DNA of 64,000 bases from Paramecium sonneborni (Eukaryota; Ciliophora; Oligohymenophorea; Peniculida; Parameciidae), in the NCBI GenBank assembly GCA_905182985.1, contig CAJJDN010000087.1:175360-239359 (forward strand), written 5' to 3'. Shown one piece after another: positions 41,501-53,293 of the stretch. The translations under genes were made by a program, and so were the position numbers. Below the pieces are notes generated by a model. That model saw nothing but the letters and a program-made list of their open reading frames with translations. It ran no database searches and was not told the DNA's origin. The stretch's first letter is position 1. Each line of letters opens with the position of its first letter.

Positions 41501-43562
41501 TAGAATAATAAAATGATTTATAAAAATAAAATAAAAAGTCTGTTACAAGTGCTACATCTGATAAAACTTAAAATTCTGTTTATAATTTGATAAGAAAAAT
41601 AACATATTCAGAAGAGTTTCAATCTTCTATTATTAAAGGTATTATTATAAGTGTTTTCTTAACAGTTTTAATGATAATTTTAATAATTTCAGAGATGGCA
41701 CTTGCTCGATAAAATACAAACTAATTAGAATATGATATACCTTTAGTCAGAATACCTTAAAGATTTAACAGACTTTATTGTACTTTTGTAACATTAGGTT
41801 AATTGGATCTTTAATTAAATTTATTAAATTAATCTTATGGATAATTTTATGAATATCGTATTAAGAATGAGAGTATAATTAGAAGAGAAGAGATGTTGAG
41901 TATGATGATAGAACTTAAAAATGAATTTGCAAAGTTAGAAAATGACAATAAATTACCAATCATAACAGTTAGAATCATTAATGAATTTTCATATTCTGAA
42001 TTGAATATCACTATGATTTAATTTGACTCTATGGTAAATGAATATACAGAAAGAATCAATTAATACTTATAAGGTACAGATGATATGAAATATGTTGAGA
42101 AGATTTAGGTTTTAGTTTAATTCTTAAAGGGAAATTTAATAAATTAATTAAATTTAACAATTAAATTAGTCGAAGAAATTGAAAATGAATTTTTTAATCT
42201 AATTGACTATTTTTAAACTGAATATTTTATTTTTCTATTAGTTTTGCTTTGGATTATATTCTTTATGTTAATGTTGTAATTTAAGTAATGGAATTAACCA
42301 TATATTTATATGCAAACAGTATTACTATTGATAAGCAGAATTACAGAAAAAGATATTGAGTATTCCTGTCAAAAAATATCATTTATTTCAAATATGCTTG
42401 ATAAAGATTAGTAATTATGGAAACATTTAAATTATTTTAGAGAATATTTCTGGTTTAATAGAACAGTTACTCACACTTCTATTAAATATACTTCTAGTTC
42501 TGTATCTTAATTAAAAAATACAAATAAATCAAGTTCTGCTAGAGTTAAATCTGTATCTAGAATTTAAGAAACCAATTTCTCAATTATTAACATTTATCTA
42601 ATGTTATTTTCTCTTTGGATTATATTATCAGGATATGTTTTATCAACGTTTTTTATAATGAAATAAAATATGGAGGATTCACAACCTGAATTAAGATTAG
42701 CTATGGAATATGTTAGATTCAAATAAGATTTAGATGGTGTCATGATAATCAGTTAATTATTGAAAAATCAATAGATACTTATTGATGAAACTATGGCAAG
42801 TGGAATTTTTAAATTAAATCCAGAATTAAACACTAAAGATAAATATTTTAGTAGATTATATGTTGAATTATTGAATTCATTTGTTATACTTCAAAATGAA
42901 TCTACTTCAGTTTTTGAACATATATATAATGACATAGTAGCTTCTAAAAAAATTAGTTAAGAAAACAAAGATTTATTATTAAGAATGTATGAAACTGATC
43001 TATGTTTAATCATACCATCTTCATTGCCATTTTGTGAGTATGAAAATGGGCGGTTTTAGAATTACCCCACATATCCACTTGCTGAAGATATTGACAATAA
43101 TCGTATGTTGTACAAATACGGAATTAATGGAATATTTTAAACGTAAAAATAATTTTAAAGATTAGTATACAATAAATTCTTACTACTCATTATTCTCTTG
43201 AATTAAATGGTATTAAGGATACAAATCTAACATTGGTTAATTAATTCCTATAATCCCCAGAATTTATTCAAGTGATTCTATCTTATACATTTGATATTAG
43301 TTTTGCTCTATTAGAATTCTATTACACTATTATTAAAGCATCTTTAGATATTTTAGAAGATGATTATGTAATGATAGTTACATATGCCATTTCTTTTGGT
43401 TTTGGAGTTTTAATTACTTTTTATTTTGTCATTCTTATTCGAGCAACTACACTTTAACATTAAGTCTAAGCAATCAGATAAGCATTAATAATAATTCCTC
43501 ATGAATCACTCTAAGATTAATCAATTTTAAATGCAATAAGAAAGATTGACAGAACACTTTGA
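38535..43562 (+). CDS. Giant multi-TM PAS-domain protein, ciliate TmcB-like family
   Basis: Start ATG 38535 (MQQMLKESKSSTQINLKIL); a 28-nt intron follows FANEYYK, and a second intron of about 23 nt lies near 43144; TGA 43560-43562; about 1,650 residues. The N-terminal third has several TM helices (IIIASVIMISIIHWIATLI, VIFLIFPVIF and others). The middle holds a PAS-like block: HSYDNIDDYIVTAAIKQMN then DFIIFDDTGKILGISKQV and FDDQILNSYIFFW. After a polar linker there are further TM helices (IKGIIISVFLTVLMIILII, YFIFLLVLLWIIFFMLML, IINIYLMLFSLWIIL), with extracellular-type loops between them. This layout matches the large TmcB/TmcC-type PAS membrane proteins expanded in ciliates. Their role is uncertain; sensing or mechanotransduction has been suggested only for distant relatives. 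There is no catalytic domain. Confidence 0.75.
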
Positions 43563-43639
43563 ATTTCTATTTTACAAAATTCAATAATTCTATACTTTTC
43601 AACAAATAAATATATTATATATCAAAATACATTGAAATT

Positions 43640-44445
43640 TCATTTATTCTCTTTTTATTTTCTTGATTTTTTATAATATTTAGCATATATTGCAGCTCCT
43701 ATTGTAATGCCACCACTAACTAATAACCAAATTTTAGCAGCTTTATTAATTTTTAATAACTCTTCCTCTAGACTATCTATAAAGGATTCTTTAGATGATC
43801 CTAATATAATTAATGGATTGAAAACACCATCTTGCTATAGTTTACCGCAAACTCCATACTAAAATTTATTTATTATATTAAACTTATTAATTTGGTATCA
43901 AAGCAAATTCTGTATATGTACTTTAAAAAAAGTGTTGGTTAGCTATTTTAATTGATGACAATTCACTTTTCATTATATTGTCTCTTAATTTAGGAAGATT
44001 ATATAAAATAAGAGATCTATTAGGTAAATATTTAACATCTAATTAATGTGTATCATTTCCAAGTGTAAATGATATTAAATGATCTCTTTTAAATGTAATT
44101 ACTTTGCCTAAATTAATCATGAGACCATCTCCAATATCTTTTTATTTTTCTTTAGTAGTAGGTACTATTGTAGATAGTATTGCCTTGACTGATTTATCAG
44201 AAAAAGTAGGTCTAAGAATATTATTATTTTTGATACTGTAAATTATTAGATGTGAGTTTTCCAGTCAATACAAGATATTGATTAATAGGTAGATCAGCTT
44301 TACTATTGATGTAATCAAGATTGTATAGAGCCATTTTATCTACATCTGTAAACATCTTAGAAAGAAATTTCTCCTTTCTAAATAAAACAACTGCCCTTAA
44401 TGCAGCACATGATGCAGATACAAGACAGAAGTTGGTAATTAGCAT
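43640..44445 (-). CDS. GIDE-domain membrane protein, MUL1-like without RING
   Basis: ATG 44445-44443 (MLITNFCLVSASCAALRAV), one 25-nt intron near 43870-43895, TGA 43642-43640; about 260 residues. The N-terminal hydrophobic helix is followed by INQYLVLTGKLTSNN and a beta-rich middle including VKYLPNRSLILYNLP. The 3' part reads YGVCGKLQQDGVF, then SSKESFIDSLEEELLKINKAAKIWL and a TM helix LLVSGGITIGAAIYAKYY. Two TM helices around a GIDE/BAM domain, with the pattern 'GxxGxLxxDxx...ssxxsfidsLxxe', is the architecture of mitochondrial E3 ligase MUL1/MAPL. The protein ends in a short basic tail with no RING finger, so it would lack ligase activity. Family assignment is by pattern only. It lies 12 bp downstream of the PWWP gene, same strand. 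Confidence 0.5.
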
Positions 44446-44457
44446 TTTTATATAATA

Positions 44458-45172
44458 TCAAAAGAATATTTTAATTTCACTTGGATCAAGCAAATTATCA
44501 AGTATCGAGTAATTTTCATTCTTTGAGGTATTGATAGAGGAATCATAATAATTTTAGAATGTCTCTAAATTAAATATTTTATTAATTATTCCTGCTTATA
44601 GTGAAGAATAAGCCTTTATTAATAAATTACTTTACTTTAATAGCTTTAACTACCTTTTTTTGATTATTATTGCATTTTTCAAGGATTTGATTAATAGCTT
44701 CCCCTTTTACATCTTTAAAATGTTTTTAGATAAAAATTTCTATTTTTTTTGGTTATTATTGTTTTTATGGCGCCACCTTAATTTCAGGAATGTTTTTATT
44801 AATTTTTTGTTCTGGGACTTTAGAATGATTGATACCTCGAACTATTTCTGGTAAATTAGTATTGAATTATACTTTCATAAGAAGGTAAGAGATATTTATG
44901 ACTTTCTTTACTTAAAGCTTATTCAATAGCGACTTTGAGATTATTATTCTTTTTGGCTTAAGTACAATAGTGTTCAAAATATTCTTCGAAAGGTTTCAGA
45001 TCTTAATATTTAAGTTCACCTCTAGAATAAATTTACAAATAAACTGTTCATTATCTCCGAAGAAAAAGACTCTACATTTTTGTTGGTCTGGTCTATCATA
45101 AGCTATGGTACATGGCCAATAAGGATAACCTTAAATTTTACCCCAAAAGACATCATTTTTAGAAAACTACAT
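44458..45172 (-). CDS. PWWP-domain protein
   Basis: ATG 45172-45170 (MQFSKNDVFWGKI), TGA 44460-44458, three introns of 22-25 nt, about 215 residues. The N-terminus is a PWWP domain: NDVFWGKIQGYPYWPCTIAY, with the variant core YPYWPC for PWWP, then KCRVFFFGDNEQGELKY and LKPFEEYFEHY. PWWP domains read methylated lysines on nucleosomes and bind DNA, placing the product in chromatin. The rest is lysine-rich and helical (KVPEQKINKNIPEIK; FIQKHFKDVKGEAINQIL) with no second domain I can name. The start codon is only 18 bp from the divergent start codon at 45191. Confidence 0.85.
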
Positions 45173-45190
45173 TAATAAAAATAATATATA

Positions 45191-45697
45191 ATGGCTAATT
45201 CATAACAATTAATATTTATAGGGATAATTCATTTTGAGTTAAAGGAGACAAAGGATACAAAGGAGATAAAAATATTAAAGAAATAATGTTTAGATTAAGT
45301 GGAGGATAATGATATAAAACAGTATTTGTTCAACGAATAGGAATACGATAGTTATAGAAAGAAAGCTCAAAGACCATTTTTAAAGAGATTGGATAAGAAT
45401 TCTGAATATTTATTGGCATTATAAGCATAATAGTAAGTAAATTAGGTAAGTCATATGTTAAGAGGAATAGAGGATCATATTTCAGAGCATTTAGGAGTAT
45501 AATTACCAGAAGATGAATGGAAATAGAGAGCAATAAAAATATTATTGACTTGGAATTTATCAGAAAAGAATGAATTGTAAACATATGCATAAGGTGGTGA
45601 TTAAGTAGAGAAACATTTTTTGGAATTAGGATTTTTATTTTTTGCAGCGGCAGTTATAGGATATGCATTGATATTAGTGATGAAACATATGATATGA
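45191..45697 (+). CDS. Predicted C-terminal tail-anchored protein, unknown function
   Basis: The frame is open from ATG 45191 (MANSQQLIFIGIIHFELKE) to TGA 45695-45697, about 168 residues with no intron needed. The middle is helical and charged (YDSYRKKAQRPFLKRLDK; LLALQAQQQVNQVSHMLRG; EDEWKQRAIKILLTWNL). A single hydrophobic segment, FLFFAAAVIGYALILVMKH, lies just before the C-terminus, as in tail-anchored proteins such as SNAREs. There is no clear SNARE or other motif, so I give no family. It converges on the Rab gene with a 38-bp spacer. Confidence 0.6.
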
Positions 45698-45735
45698 AGA
45701 AGATTAGATATTTATAATTTTAAAAAATATTGAAT

Positions 45736-46431
45736 TCAACAACATCCTCCTTCTTTTTTCTTTTTTTTATTTTGATCATCAACAGTGACTTTGACAGTAG
45801 GAGTGATTGGTTTTTCACTTTTTTTACCTTCTACTAATTTATTTTATTCTTCATATAAGATTTATTCAGCAATAGAGACAAACAATTCTTAGATTCCTTT
45901 ATTTTCTTTACAACTGGTAAGTTTAAGTGATGCACCAATTTACTAAAATAAGTAAATATATATTATACTTATGCATAGTTATTTGCTTCGTCATAGGAAA
46001 CTTTCTCATCTTCAATCAAATCATTCTTATTACCAACTAAAACTTAGACTAAAAAAATGATATAAAAATTGATACTTATTTTTTTAGGACCATGTGCTTT
46101 TAATTCATTAACCCATGATTTTAATACATCAAAGGAATCTTTATGTGTAATATCATAAACAATCAAAGCTACCTAGGCCTCTAATAATTAGATGAGTATA
46201 ACTACCTCTATAATATAATGGAGTAAGTGATTTGTATTTTTCTTATCCAGCAGTATCCCAAATCTGAAATTTAAAATTAATTCCATTAACTTCTATAGTT
46301 CTAGCCATAAATGCAGCACCTAAAGTTGATTCATGTGTGACTTTGAATATATCTGAACAGAATCTCAGTACAATAGAACTTTTGCCTACACCTGAATCTC
46401 CTAATAACACAACTTTGACTTCTCTATTCAT
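45736..46431 (-). CDS. Rab-family small GTPase (Rab5/22-like)
   Basis: ATG 46431-46429 (MNREVKVVLLGDSGVGKSS), TGA 45738-45736, three introns of 25-27 nt, about 205 residues. G1 GDSGVGKSS; switch I with STLGAAF; G3 WDTAGQEKYKSLTPLYY; G4 VGNKND; G5 position reads TSCKENKG where most Rabs have ETSAK. The C-terminus ends KKKKKEGGCC, a double-cysteine geranylgeranylation motif, so it is a membrane-attached Rab. Switch regions and the GAAF motif resemble the Rab5/Rab22/Rab31 group of early endocytic regulators, but the exact subclass is uncertain. An upstream ATG at 46506 would add a hydrophobic extension and is rejected in favour of the conserved Rab start. Confidence 0.93.
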
Positions 46432-46478
46432 TATTATAATTAATTGATTAATATTATAGAATATAAAAATAAGAGTTC

Positions 46479-48269
46479 TCATTAAATTATGTGGAATAAT
46501 AACCATGAAAACATTACAATTGATTCAAATGAATGGATAGTACTTAAACATGAATCTGGGCAAAAATACTATCCAGTATCATAATCACTACATTTTAAAC
46601 AATATCCATTAACACTTTTAAAAAATATGGAAATGTTAGATTCTTTATATTAAGGAGCCTATGTACCTTCATCTATAAATTTATCTAATTGATTATCATA
46701 ATCTATAATAGTTTCACATAAATAACAAAATCCATCATCACTTGTTTCTAAACAATGTGATGGATATGGTACACAAGATTTCATATATAAAAAGTAATTA
46801 TCTTAACATTTTTAGCATAATTACTAATCAAAATTACATTCAACACATCCAAATTAACATTATTTACATTCTCCATTTATAGCTCCATAACCATCTTCAC
46901 AAGTAATACATTTATTTTATTCTTTACATTATCTACAATTTTTAACATTACAACTTTCACATACACCATTTTATTATATATAACCATCTTCACATATATC
47001 ACATTATAATACTTTATCATTACATTAAATACAATTATCTCCACATTTTTTACATTCCTTACCATCTAATTATAAAAAATAACCAGTTTCACATTGAATA
47101 CATTAAAATATATTATTTGGAGTAATATAACAATCTTTACAATTCTCAGCCTTATCTTTGCAAGTTATACATTTACCGATCTAATTCTCTTTGAATAAAA
47201 TATAACCCAATAAACAAGTATTACAATATCCATTCTAATCTATTATTGTAGCACAATTATAAATATTCTTTATACAAGTATACTTTAACATCTATGGAAT
47301 TTCTCTCTCTAAATCTATATATCTATCTTATAGTAATAAATATCCTGGTTAACATTATGTTATCATTTCCAATGATTCACATCTTCTTATTTATAAAATA
47401 TTTTATTCATCTTTTATACAATTTTCACAACTTTTTAATTCCTCATCATAATAATATCCATTTAAACAATATGCACATGTAAAATATGTTGAATCATCTT
47501 CTCTAAATAATGTGTTACAATCCATACAATTTGGAAATAAATCCTAACATCTATTACATTTTGTTTTTTATTCATTAACTATTGAATAATAATTACAAAC
47601 TTAACACTAATTACCATTTTAGCAAGTGTCACAATCAGTCAAGCATTTACCACATGAATTAACTCCATCTTTATAATATCCCATTTTACATTCAATACAT
47701 ATATCATTTTTACAATGCTTACATCCATCTACATTACAAACTTTACAAACTAAACTTTACTATTAATTCACTAGATGATAACCATCAGAACATTTATTAC
47801 AAAATGCTAAATTTGAACAATCTTCACATCCATCCCCACATTTTCTACAAATAAATTCAAAATCCACATAATAACCTTAATCACATTCAATACATCTTCC
47901 ATGCATTGAAATCATTGCACATTTACCCATATACACACAAACACCATTTATATTTCTGTAGCCAGAAACACATAAAATACATACATACTGTGTCAATAAT
48001 GGATTCTTGCAACAATTTTAACAGCCTTTAGGACAAGGCTTACAATTTGTATCTTCTTTGTCATAATAATAGTTATCATTGCAAGATGTACATCCGCCTT
48101 AACTCAAACATTAACAATTTGGTGACTTGCATTGTAAACATTGTTATCCATTCCAGAAGTATCCTGTCTATCTTGATTAGCAGCTTTATCTAAGTCTAAC
48201 CTTTTGTACACTCTCTGGTTCTTTTATTGTACATTCTATACATTTTAATAACAATAACAATAATAACAT
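46479..48269 (-). CDS. Secreted/surface cysteine-rich repeat protein (furin/GFR-like repeats)
   Basis: A single long frame from ATG 48269-48267 to TGA 46481-46479, about 596 residues. It starts with a signal peptide (MLLLLLLLKCIEC). Almost the whole chain is a run of CxxC...GYxx...GxC units, about 45 residues apart, for example CSDGYHLVN, CIECKMGYYKDG, CITCKDKAENCKDC, CEDGYIQQNGVC and CITCEDGYGAINGEC. The C-terminus is hydrophobic (ESIVMFSWLLFHIIQ) after a polar linker, as in GPI-anchor signals, with no cytoplasmic tail. Such furin-like Cys-rich proteins are abundant in ciliates, often as surface or secreted proteins. The function is unknown. It lies beside two other signal-peptide genes on the same strand. 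Confidence 0.82.
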
Positions 48270-48288
48270 AAATTAACTATTATATTTT

Positions 48289-49770
48289 TCAATAATCATT
48301 CTCTATATCCTCTTCATCAATTTCATGATGTTATTTTTTCTATTTTTTGTTTTACCATTAAATTGTTACCCACAAAGATACCAATAAAATTACAGCTATT
48401 GCAAAAATTGGACCTTTTACTCCTAAATTGCTCTTTTGATTTTTAATCGATTATGACAATTCGTTTGGTAAAAATTGAATTAAATTTTTAGTGTAATATT
48501 CAATTCTTAATTACTATCTATCTTTAATGAGAATTCTTTTTGACTCTATCAACTCTGATCTTAAAACCAAATCCATCTTTTAATCAAATTTCATGTTAAT
48601 TTCCTTTATTTTGAATTTATAAGTAATCTGTTATTTTCCTACAAATGATGCTAAAAATTCTAAACTATCATATTACTATCCATTTTATATAAAAAAAGCT
48701 TCATTTATCAATACTGTATCTATTTTTAAATTATCGTTATATATAGTTTATGATATTGAGATTAAATCTTTGTTAATTTACACTTTTGTTATTTCGTTAC
48801 TAACTTCCAGTTTTACTTTTCCATTTTCAGGAATATTAATTACTTGTGTTGAAGAAAATAAAGAAGATGTTTATAAATTTGTAGTGACTTCTCCTAAAAT
48901 TATGAGATTATAATAAGTGATTTGAGCATTAGTTAATGCAACACCTAAGGAGCATTGATGAATGGTTTTTTCTTTATTTTGAAAAATCAATTTACAATAT
49001 TAGTTAATTTAATTTAGTGTCAATTAAAAATTTAGTTGTTTTTAAGTTTTAATTTAGATTTGTTTGGTTTCTAATATAAATTCTATTTTATTAGATTCTA
49101 TTTAATTTACAAGATAAATTTTTGGAACCAAACATTAACCTAATTCGATATTGAAATCAACAGTCACTTAATACGCACTTTAATTGACTATCATTGAATT
49201 TGCACTCAAAGCACTTTAAGTAGTTAAATTACTCAGAACTTAGAAGCAAGAATCTGGTAAGCATTAATAGTTGATCATAGAAAAATTATCAAAGCATTTA
49301 ATACATTCAAAATTTTCATCACATTCTTAACAATTTAGATTACAATCAGAAGTTAATACAAGTTTTTATAATTTAACAGCAGTTCCTAAAATTTAAATAT
49401 CTAAATTGGAGTAATTCAAAAATGTTTAGATGGCAATTTTATTATTCTAGAATGATTTTTATTCTTAAGGATTATTATTAAGTAAAATTTGAGGTATATT
49501 GGTACTAAAATTTTAAAAAGTGAAAATAAGGTTATATGTTTATTGTGTTGATATTTTTAGTTTATTTTTGAGACATAATCCTTATTCTGGTATTTCATAA
49601 CATTCTTTCCAATTTAGATCATCATTATCACAATTGGTTGGTATTATGAGATTTTGATTTTTACAATCAATCCATATTTAATATTCCCATTAAAAAATTT
49701 AAGATTGAGGATTTGGATAAATTGTAATCGCATAAGAAAAAGTAAGAATAGCAAAAATAAATTGAGACAT
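48289..49770 (-). CDS. Type I membrane protein, tandem paralogue A
   Basis: A single exon from ATG 49770-49768 (MSQFIFAILTFSYAITIYP, signal peptide) to TGA 48291-48289, about 493 residues. The N-terminal motif WIDCKNQNLIIPTNCDNDDL then NWKECYEIPEQGLCLK is shared with the next gene. A small Cys cluster CNLNCQECDENFECIKC follows, then a long beta-rich ectodomain. One TM helix lies near the C-terminus (GPIFAIAVILLVSLWVTI), followed by a basic then acidic cytoplasmic tail ending HEIDEEDIENDY. I do not recognise the family. It is a predicted surface receptor or adhesin-like protein. It sits between the Cys-rich gene and its own paralogue, all on the minus strand. Confidence 0.78.
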
Positions 49771-49844
49771 GAAGTTTATTAAGAAAATAAATAAAAAAAA
49801 TACATTTTGAAGATGAAATATAGAAATATTTTTAATATTCTATT

Positions 49845-51326
49845 TCATATAAGGGGTTTTTTTAATGCTGGCTTGTATTTATAATAGGCGACTGTTATTA
49901 TGATTGCAATAATTGCAAAGGCTCCAACTAATATTCCTACTAGAGGCCCTGCTTTGAATGAAGGATCAAAAATGAGTGTATTAGGAATATATACTTATAT
50001 ATTTTAAGCATTATAATTAACTTTAAGATTTTCTCTTTTAAGTGGAATATCCAATCTTCTTCTTCGATTATTTAGTACAGGTTTGGCTTCGGAATTGATT
50101 TGAAATGAAAATGATTGTGATGGATCAAATAAAGGATCAGTCCATGTGAAAATAAAGGTAGTATTAATAGTTTATTAAATTTCAATTTATAGATTTAATG
50201 TTATAGTTTTATTATTCTGAATTAGATATGCCTCATAATAATGTATCCTAAAATTGGAAAATTCAGGGTCAGAGATAGTTTATAAGACTGTAAGTTATTT
50301 AAGATTTGAATCAGTTTGTAATGAAAGAGTTTCACTAACTAAAAATACAGGTCCAATAGAAACATTTTCATCAGAAGGAATATTAAGTGATTGTACATAT
50401 GGGAGGGTAGATTCTGTACCCTTTTCAATAGTAAGTTAAGATATTGTAACAGCCAAATATTGTGTGGATAATTCACTAGTAATTGCAATTCCTATATAGC
50501 ATTAATATACAAATGCTGTAGTTGTATTTATTAATTGACAATTCTCAATAATTTATTTTAATGGTAATTATGCTATTAGAGTATTTGATGTATCTTTTTT
50601 TAAAAATACTTAGTTTTCTTGTAAAATATATTTGATTTAAGAGTTCTCAATTTTATAAGTATAATAAACTTTAGGGATAAGACAATCTCCTAAATTTATA
50701 TTGAACAAGAATTCTAAAGTAAATACACTATCTGAGTATGATCCTTGTGAATTGAGGAGAGATTTAGAATTTAATTTATTAATCTATTATTCACAAAATA
50801 ATTTGGAACATCTGTAATTATAATAATAGAAGGAATCATCATAACACTAATCACAGAAAGATTGTAAACATCTTTAACAATTTGGATTACAATCTTTACT
50901 AATAGTGAGTCCTGTAAAAAGAGTTCCATAATTTTTAATTTTTATCTTTACATTATCTCCGCTATATTTGAACATAGCTTTATTTAAATCATCTTTTTAG
51001 TTCATTATTTCAGTTTTAGATTATCCATTAATTTCAATGTCACATGTTTAAAGTGTAGTTTTATAAAAAGTGAATACATAATTGAGCATATCTTAAGTTT
51101 TGGTATTGATATTCTATTTAGTACATAACCCATTTTATGGTACAACATAACATTCTAACCACAATAGATCATCTCCCTAACAATTTTAAGGGATCACTTC
51201 CTCTTATGTTGAACAATCTATCCATCCATTATTTTCTAATTAAGTTTCACTGTTTGATTTTATTGGATAAATTTAATCTCCTAACGAATAAACTATGAAT
51301 GAAAACAATGTAAAAAAGGTAAACAT
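49845..51326 (-). CDS. Type I membrane protein, tandem paralogue B
   Basis: A single exon from ATG 51326-51324 (MFTFFTLFSFIVYSLGDQIY, signal peptide) to TGA 49847-49845, about 493 residues, the same length as paralogue A. It shares GWIDCSTQEEVIPQNCQGDDL and LWLECYVVPQNGLC, then a similar Cys cluster and beta-rich ectodomain. The membrane end is PSFKAGPLVGILVGAFAII followed by AIIITVAYYKYKPALKKPLI, a TM helix with a short basic tail, unlike the long acidic tail of A. The pair looks like an old tandem duplication whose cytoplasmic tails diverged. Function unknown. Confidence 0.78.
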
Positions 51327-51409
51327 TATTAGTCAATAATGATATTAATAAATAAATATTTTAGTTTCTCCAATATAAATATAATTAGTTCCCATTATTA
51401 TTTAATAAG

Positions 51410-53158
51410 ATGGGATGTAATAAATCTGTTTCCATAGTAAAACCTCTTGATTTCTAAGAAATAAGAGAAATCACTTAGAAAATGATAGAAATTGAAAATG
51501 AGATTATTACAATATTATTTCCTGTAACTGAGAGAAATACAAAACGAAAAAGTACTGTTACAGTATTTTTAACTCCTCGAAAGTCCTAAAGTCGTATAGA
51601 TTTATATTAGTCTCCTGTTCGAATCAATAGCAGATAAAATTCAAGGATTTTTAAGGAAGAAAAGATAACTGAAAATATATTAATATTCACAGATAGATCA
51701 ACATAAATTTAATCAATTAATCTAGTTTCTGAGTCTCCAACAAGAAAAGATAGAAGTAGAATTAGTAGTGTACATAAAGTTACATCTTCAATTCATTCTA
51801 ATTTAGAAGTTTAGAAAATTGATAAAGAACCTGATATACATCCTATAATATAATAATAAATACAAAAGCATGGATCTTATAAGTTTTTATAAGATTAAAA
51901 TTATACAGATTGTATTAAGTTGTAGCCTCATAAATTTTCAAATGCTGATATTTATTCTGGTTATTGGAAAAATAATCTTAAACATGGAAGAGGTAAGTTA
52001 TTTTTAGCATCAGGTTCATATTTTGAAGGATACTTTAAAGAAGGACAAATTCTGGTAGGTAAATATTTTTTTAAGAATGGAAATATTTATGAAGGGGAAT
52101 TTTAAGAGGGGAAGTTTAATGGTAAAGGTCTGTATTTATGGACAGATGGTGAATATTATAATGGATAATGGAAAATGGATTAAAGAGAAGGATAAGGAGC
52201 ATTTTAATTTTCTGATGGTAGAAAATATATTGGAGAATGGAAAAATGATAAAAAGAATGGTTAAGGAGAATATATTAATCCTGATGGAAATAAATATGAA
52301 GGTTAATGGAAAGATAATAAAAGACATGGATTTGGTACTGCATTATTACCAGATGGATCTTCATTTAAAGGTTAATGGGTTAATGATAAAAAAAATGGTA
52401 AAGGAGAATATCGTTATGTAAATGGAGATCTATATTATGGAGATTGGTATGAAAATCTTAAACATGGAAAAGGTAAACTTACATAAAAAGATGGTTGTTC
52501 TTATGAAGGATAGTATTTTAATGGATAAATGGAAGGAGAAGGTACATTTATTTGGACTGATGGTAAAAAATATATTGGATCTTGGAGTAGAAATACTAGA
52601 AAAGGTTTTGGTATTATGACTATGACAGATGGAAAATATTATAAAGGAGAATGGGATAATGATGAAAGATATGGTTAAGGAGAATTTCATTGGGGACCAG
52701 ATCATTATTATATTGGTTAATGGATTGAAAATGTTAGGGAAGGAATGGGAGAATATTTAGAAGATGGTATTAAGTACATAGGTAATTGGGTAAGTGATAA
52801 AAAGCATGGCTAAGGAAAATAAATTTATCCACTCTACACTTATGAAGGTTCTTGGATTGCTAATTAAAGAGAGGGGTAAGGAAGTGCAACATTTAAAAAT
52901 GGATTGAAATATATTGGATCATGGATGAATGATTGCATACATGGGAATGGGATTGCTGATTACAAAGATTTTAAATATAATGGAGATTGGTCAAGAAATA
53001 GAATGGATGGCAAAGGTGTTTTTACTTATAACTTTTGTTCTTATACTGGATCATATAAAAGTGGAGTCAGAGTTGGAGTTGGAACATTTAAAGATGGAGC
53101 TGATAATCTTATTAAATAAGAATTTAGAGATGGTAATTTAGTTGATTATTCTGAATGA
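51410..53158 (+). CDS. MORN-repeat protein with N-terminal MGC lipidation motif
   Basis: One exon from ATG 51410 (MGCNKSVSIVKPLD) to TGA 53156-53158, 582 residues. Residues 1-180 are polar and Ser/Arg-rich. From about residue 185 to 570 I count about 17 MORN repeats (pattern YxGxWxxxxxHGxGxxxxxDG), for example YYNGQWKMDQREGQG, KYIGEWKNDKKNGQG and KYEGQWKDNKRHGFG, weakening in the last two. MORN arrays bind membranes or scaffold cortical and ciliary proteins. MG at the start with Cys at position 3 suggests N-myristoylation plus palmitoylation, so cortical membrane attachment is likely. It is divergent from paralogue B, 83 bp away. Confidence 0.9.
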
Positions 53159-53293
53159 CTTTTTATAATTATTTTAATTAATTAATTAATAGACATAAAT
53201 TTATATAAAATCATTAACTTCATATGAAGAAATATATGAAATTTAATTTCATAAAAATTCAATCTTTACAAATGATCTGAATATTCAAAGTCA

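Noticed and set aside
52136..52705. Minus-strand and off-frame ORFs within the MORN gene.
   Set aside because: They mirror the regular MORN repeat periodicity; the sense frame is continuous for 582 codons with clear repeats.
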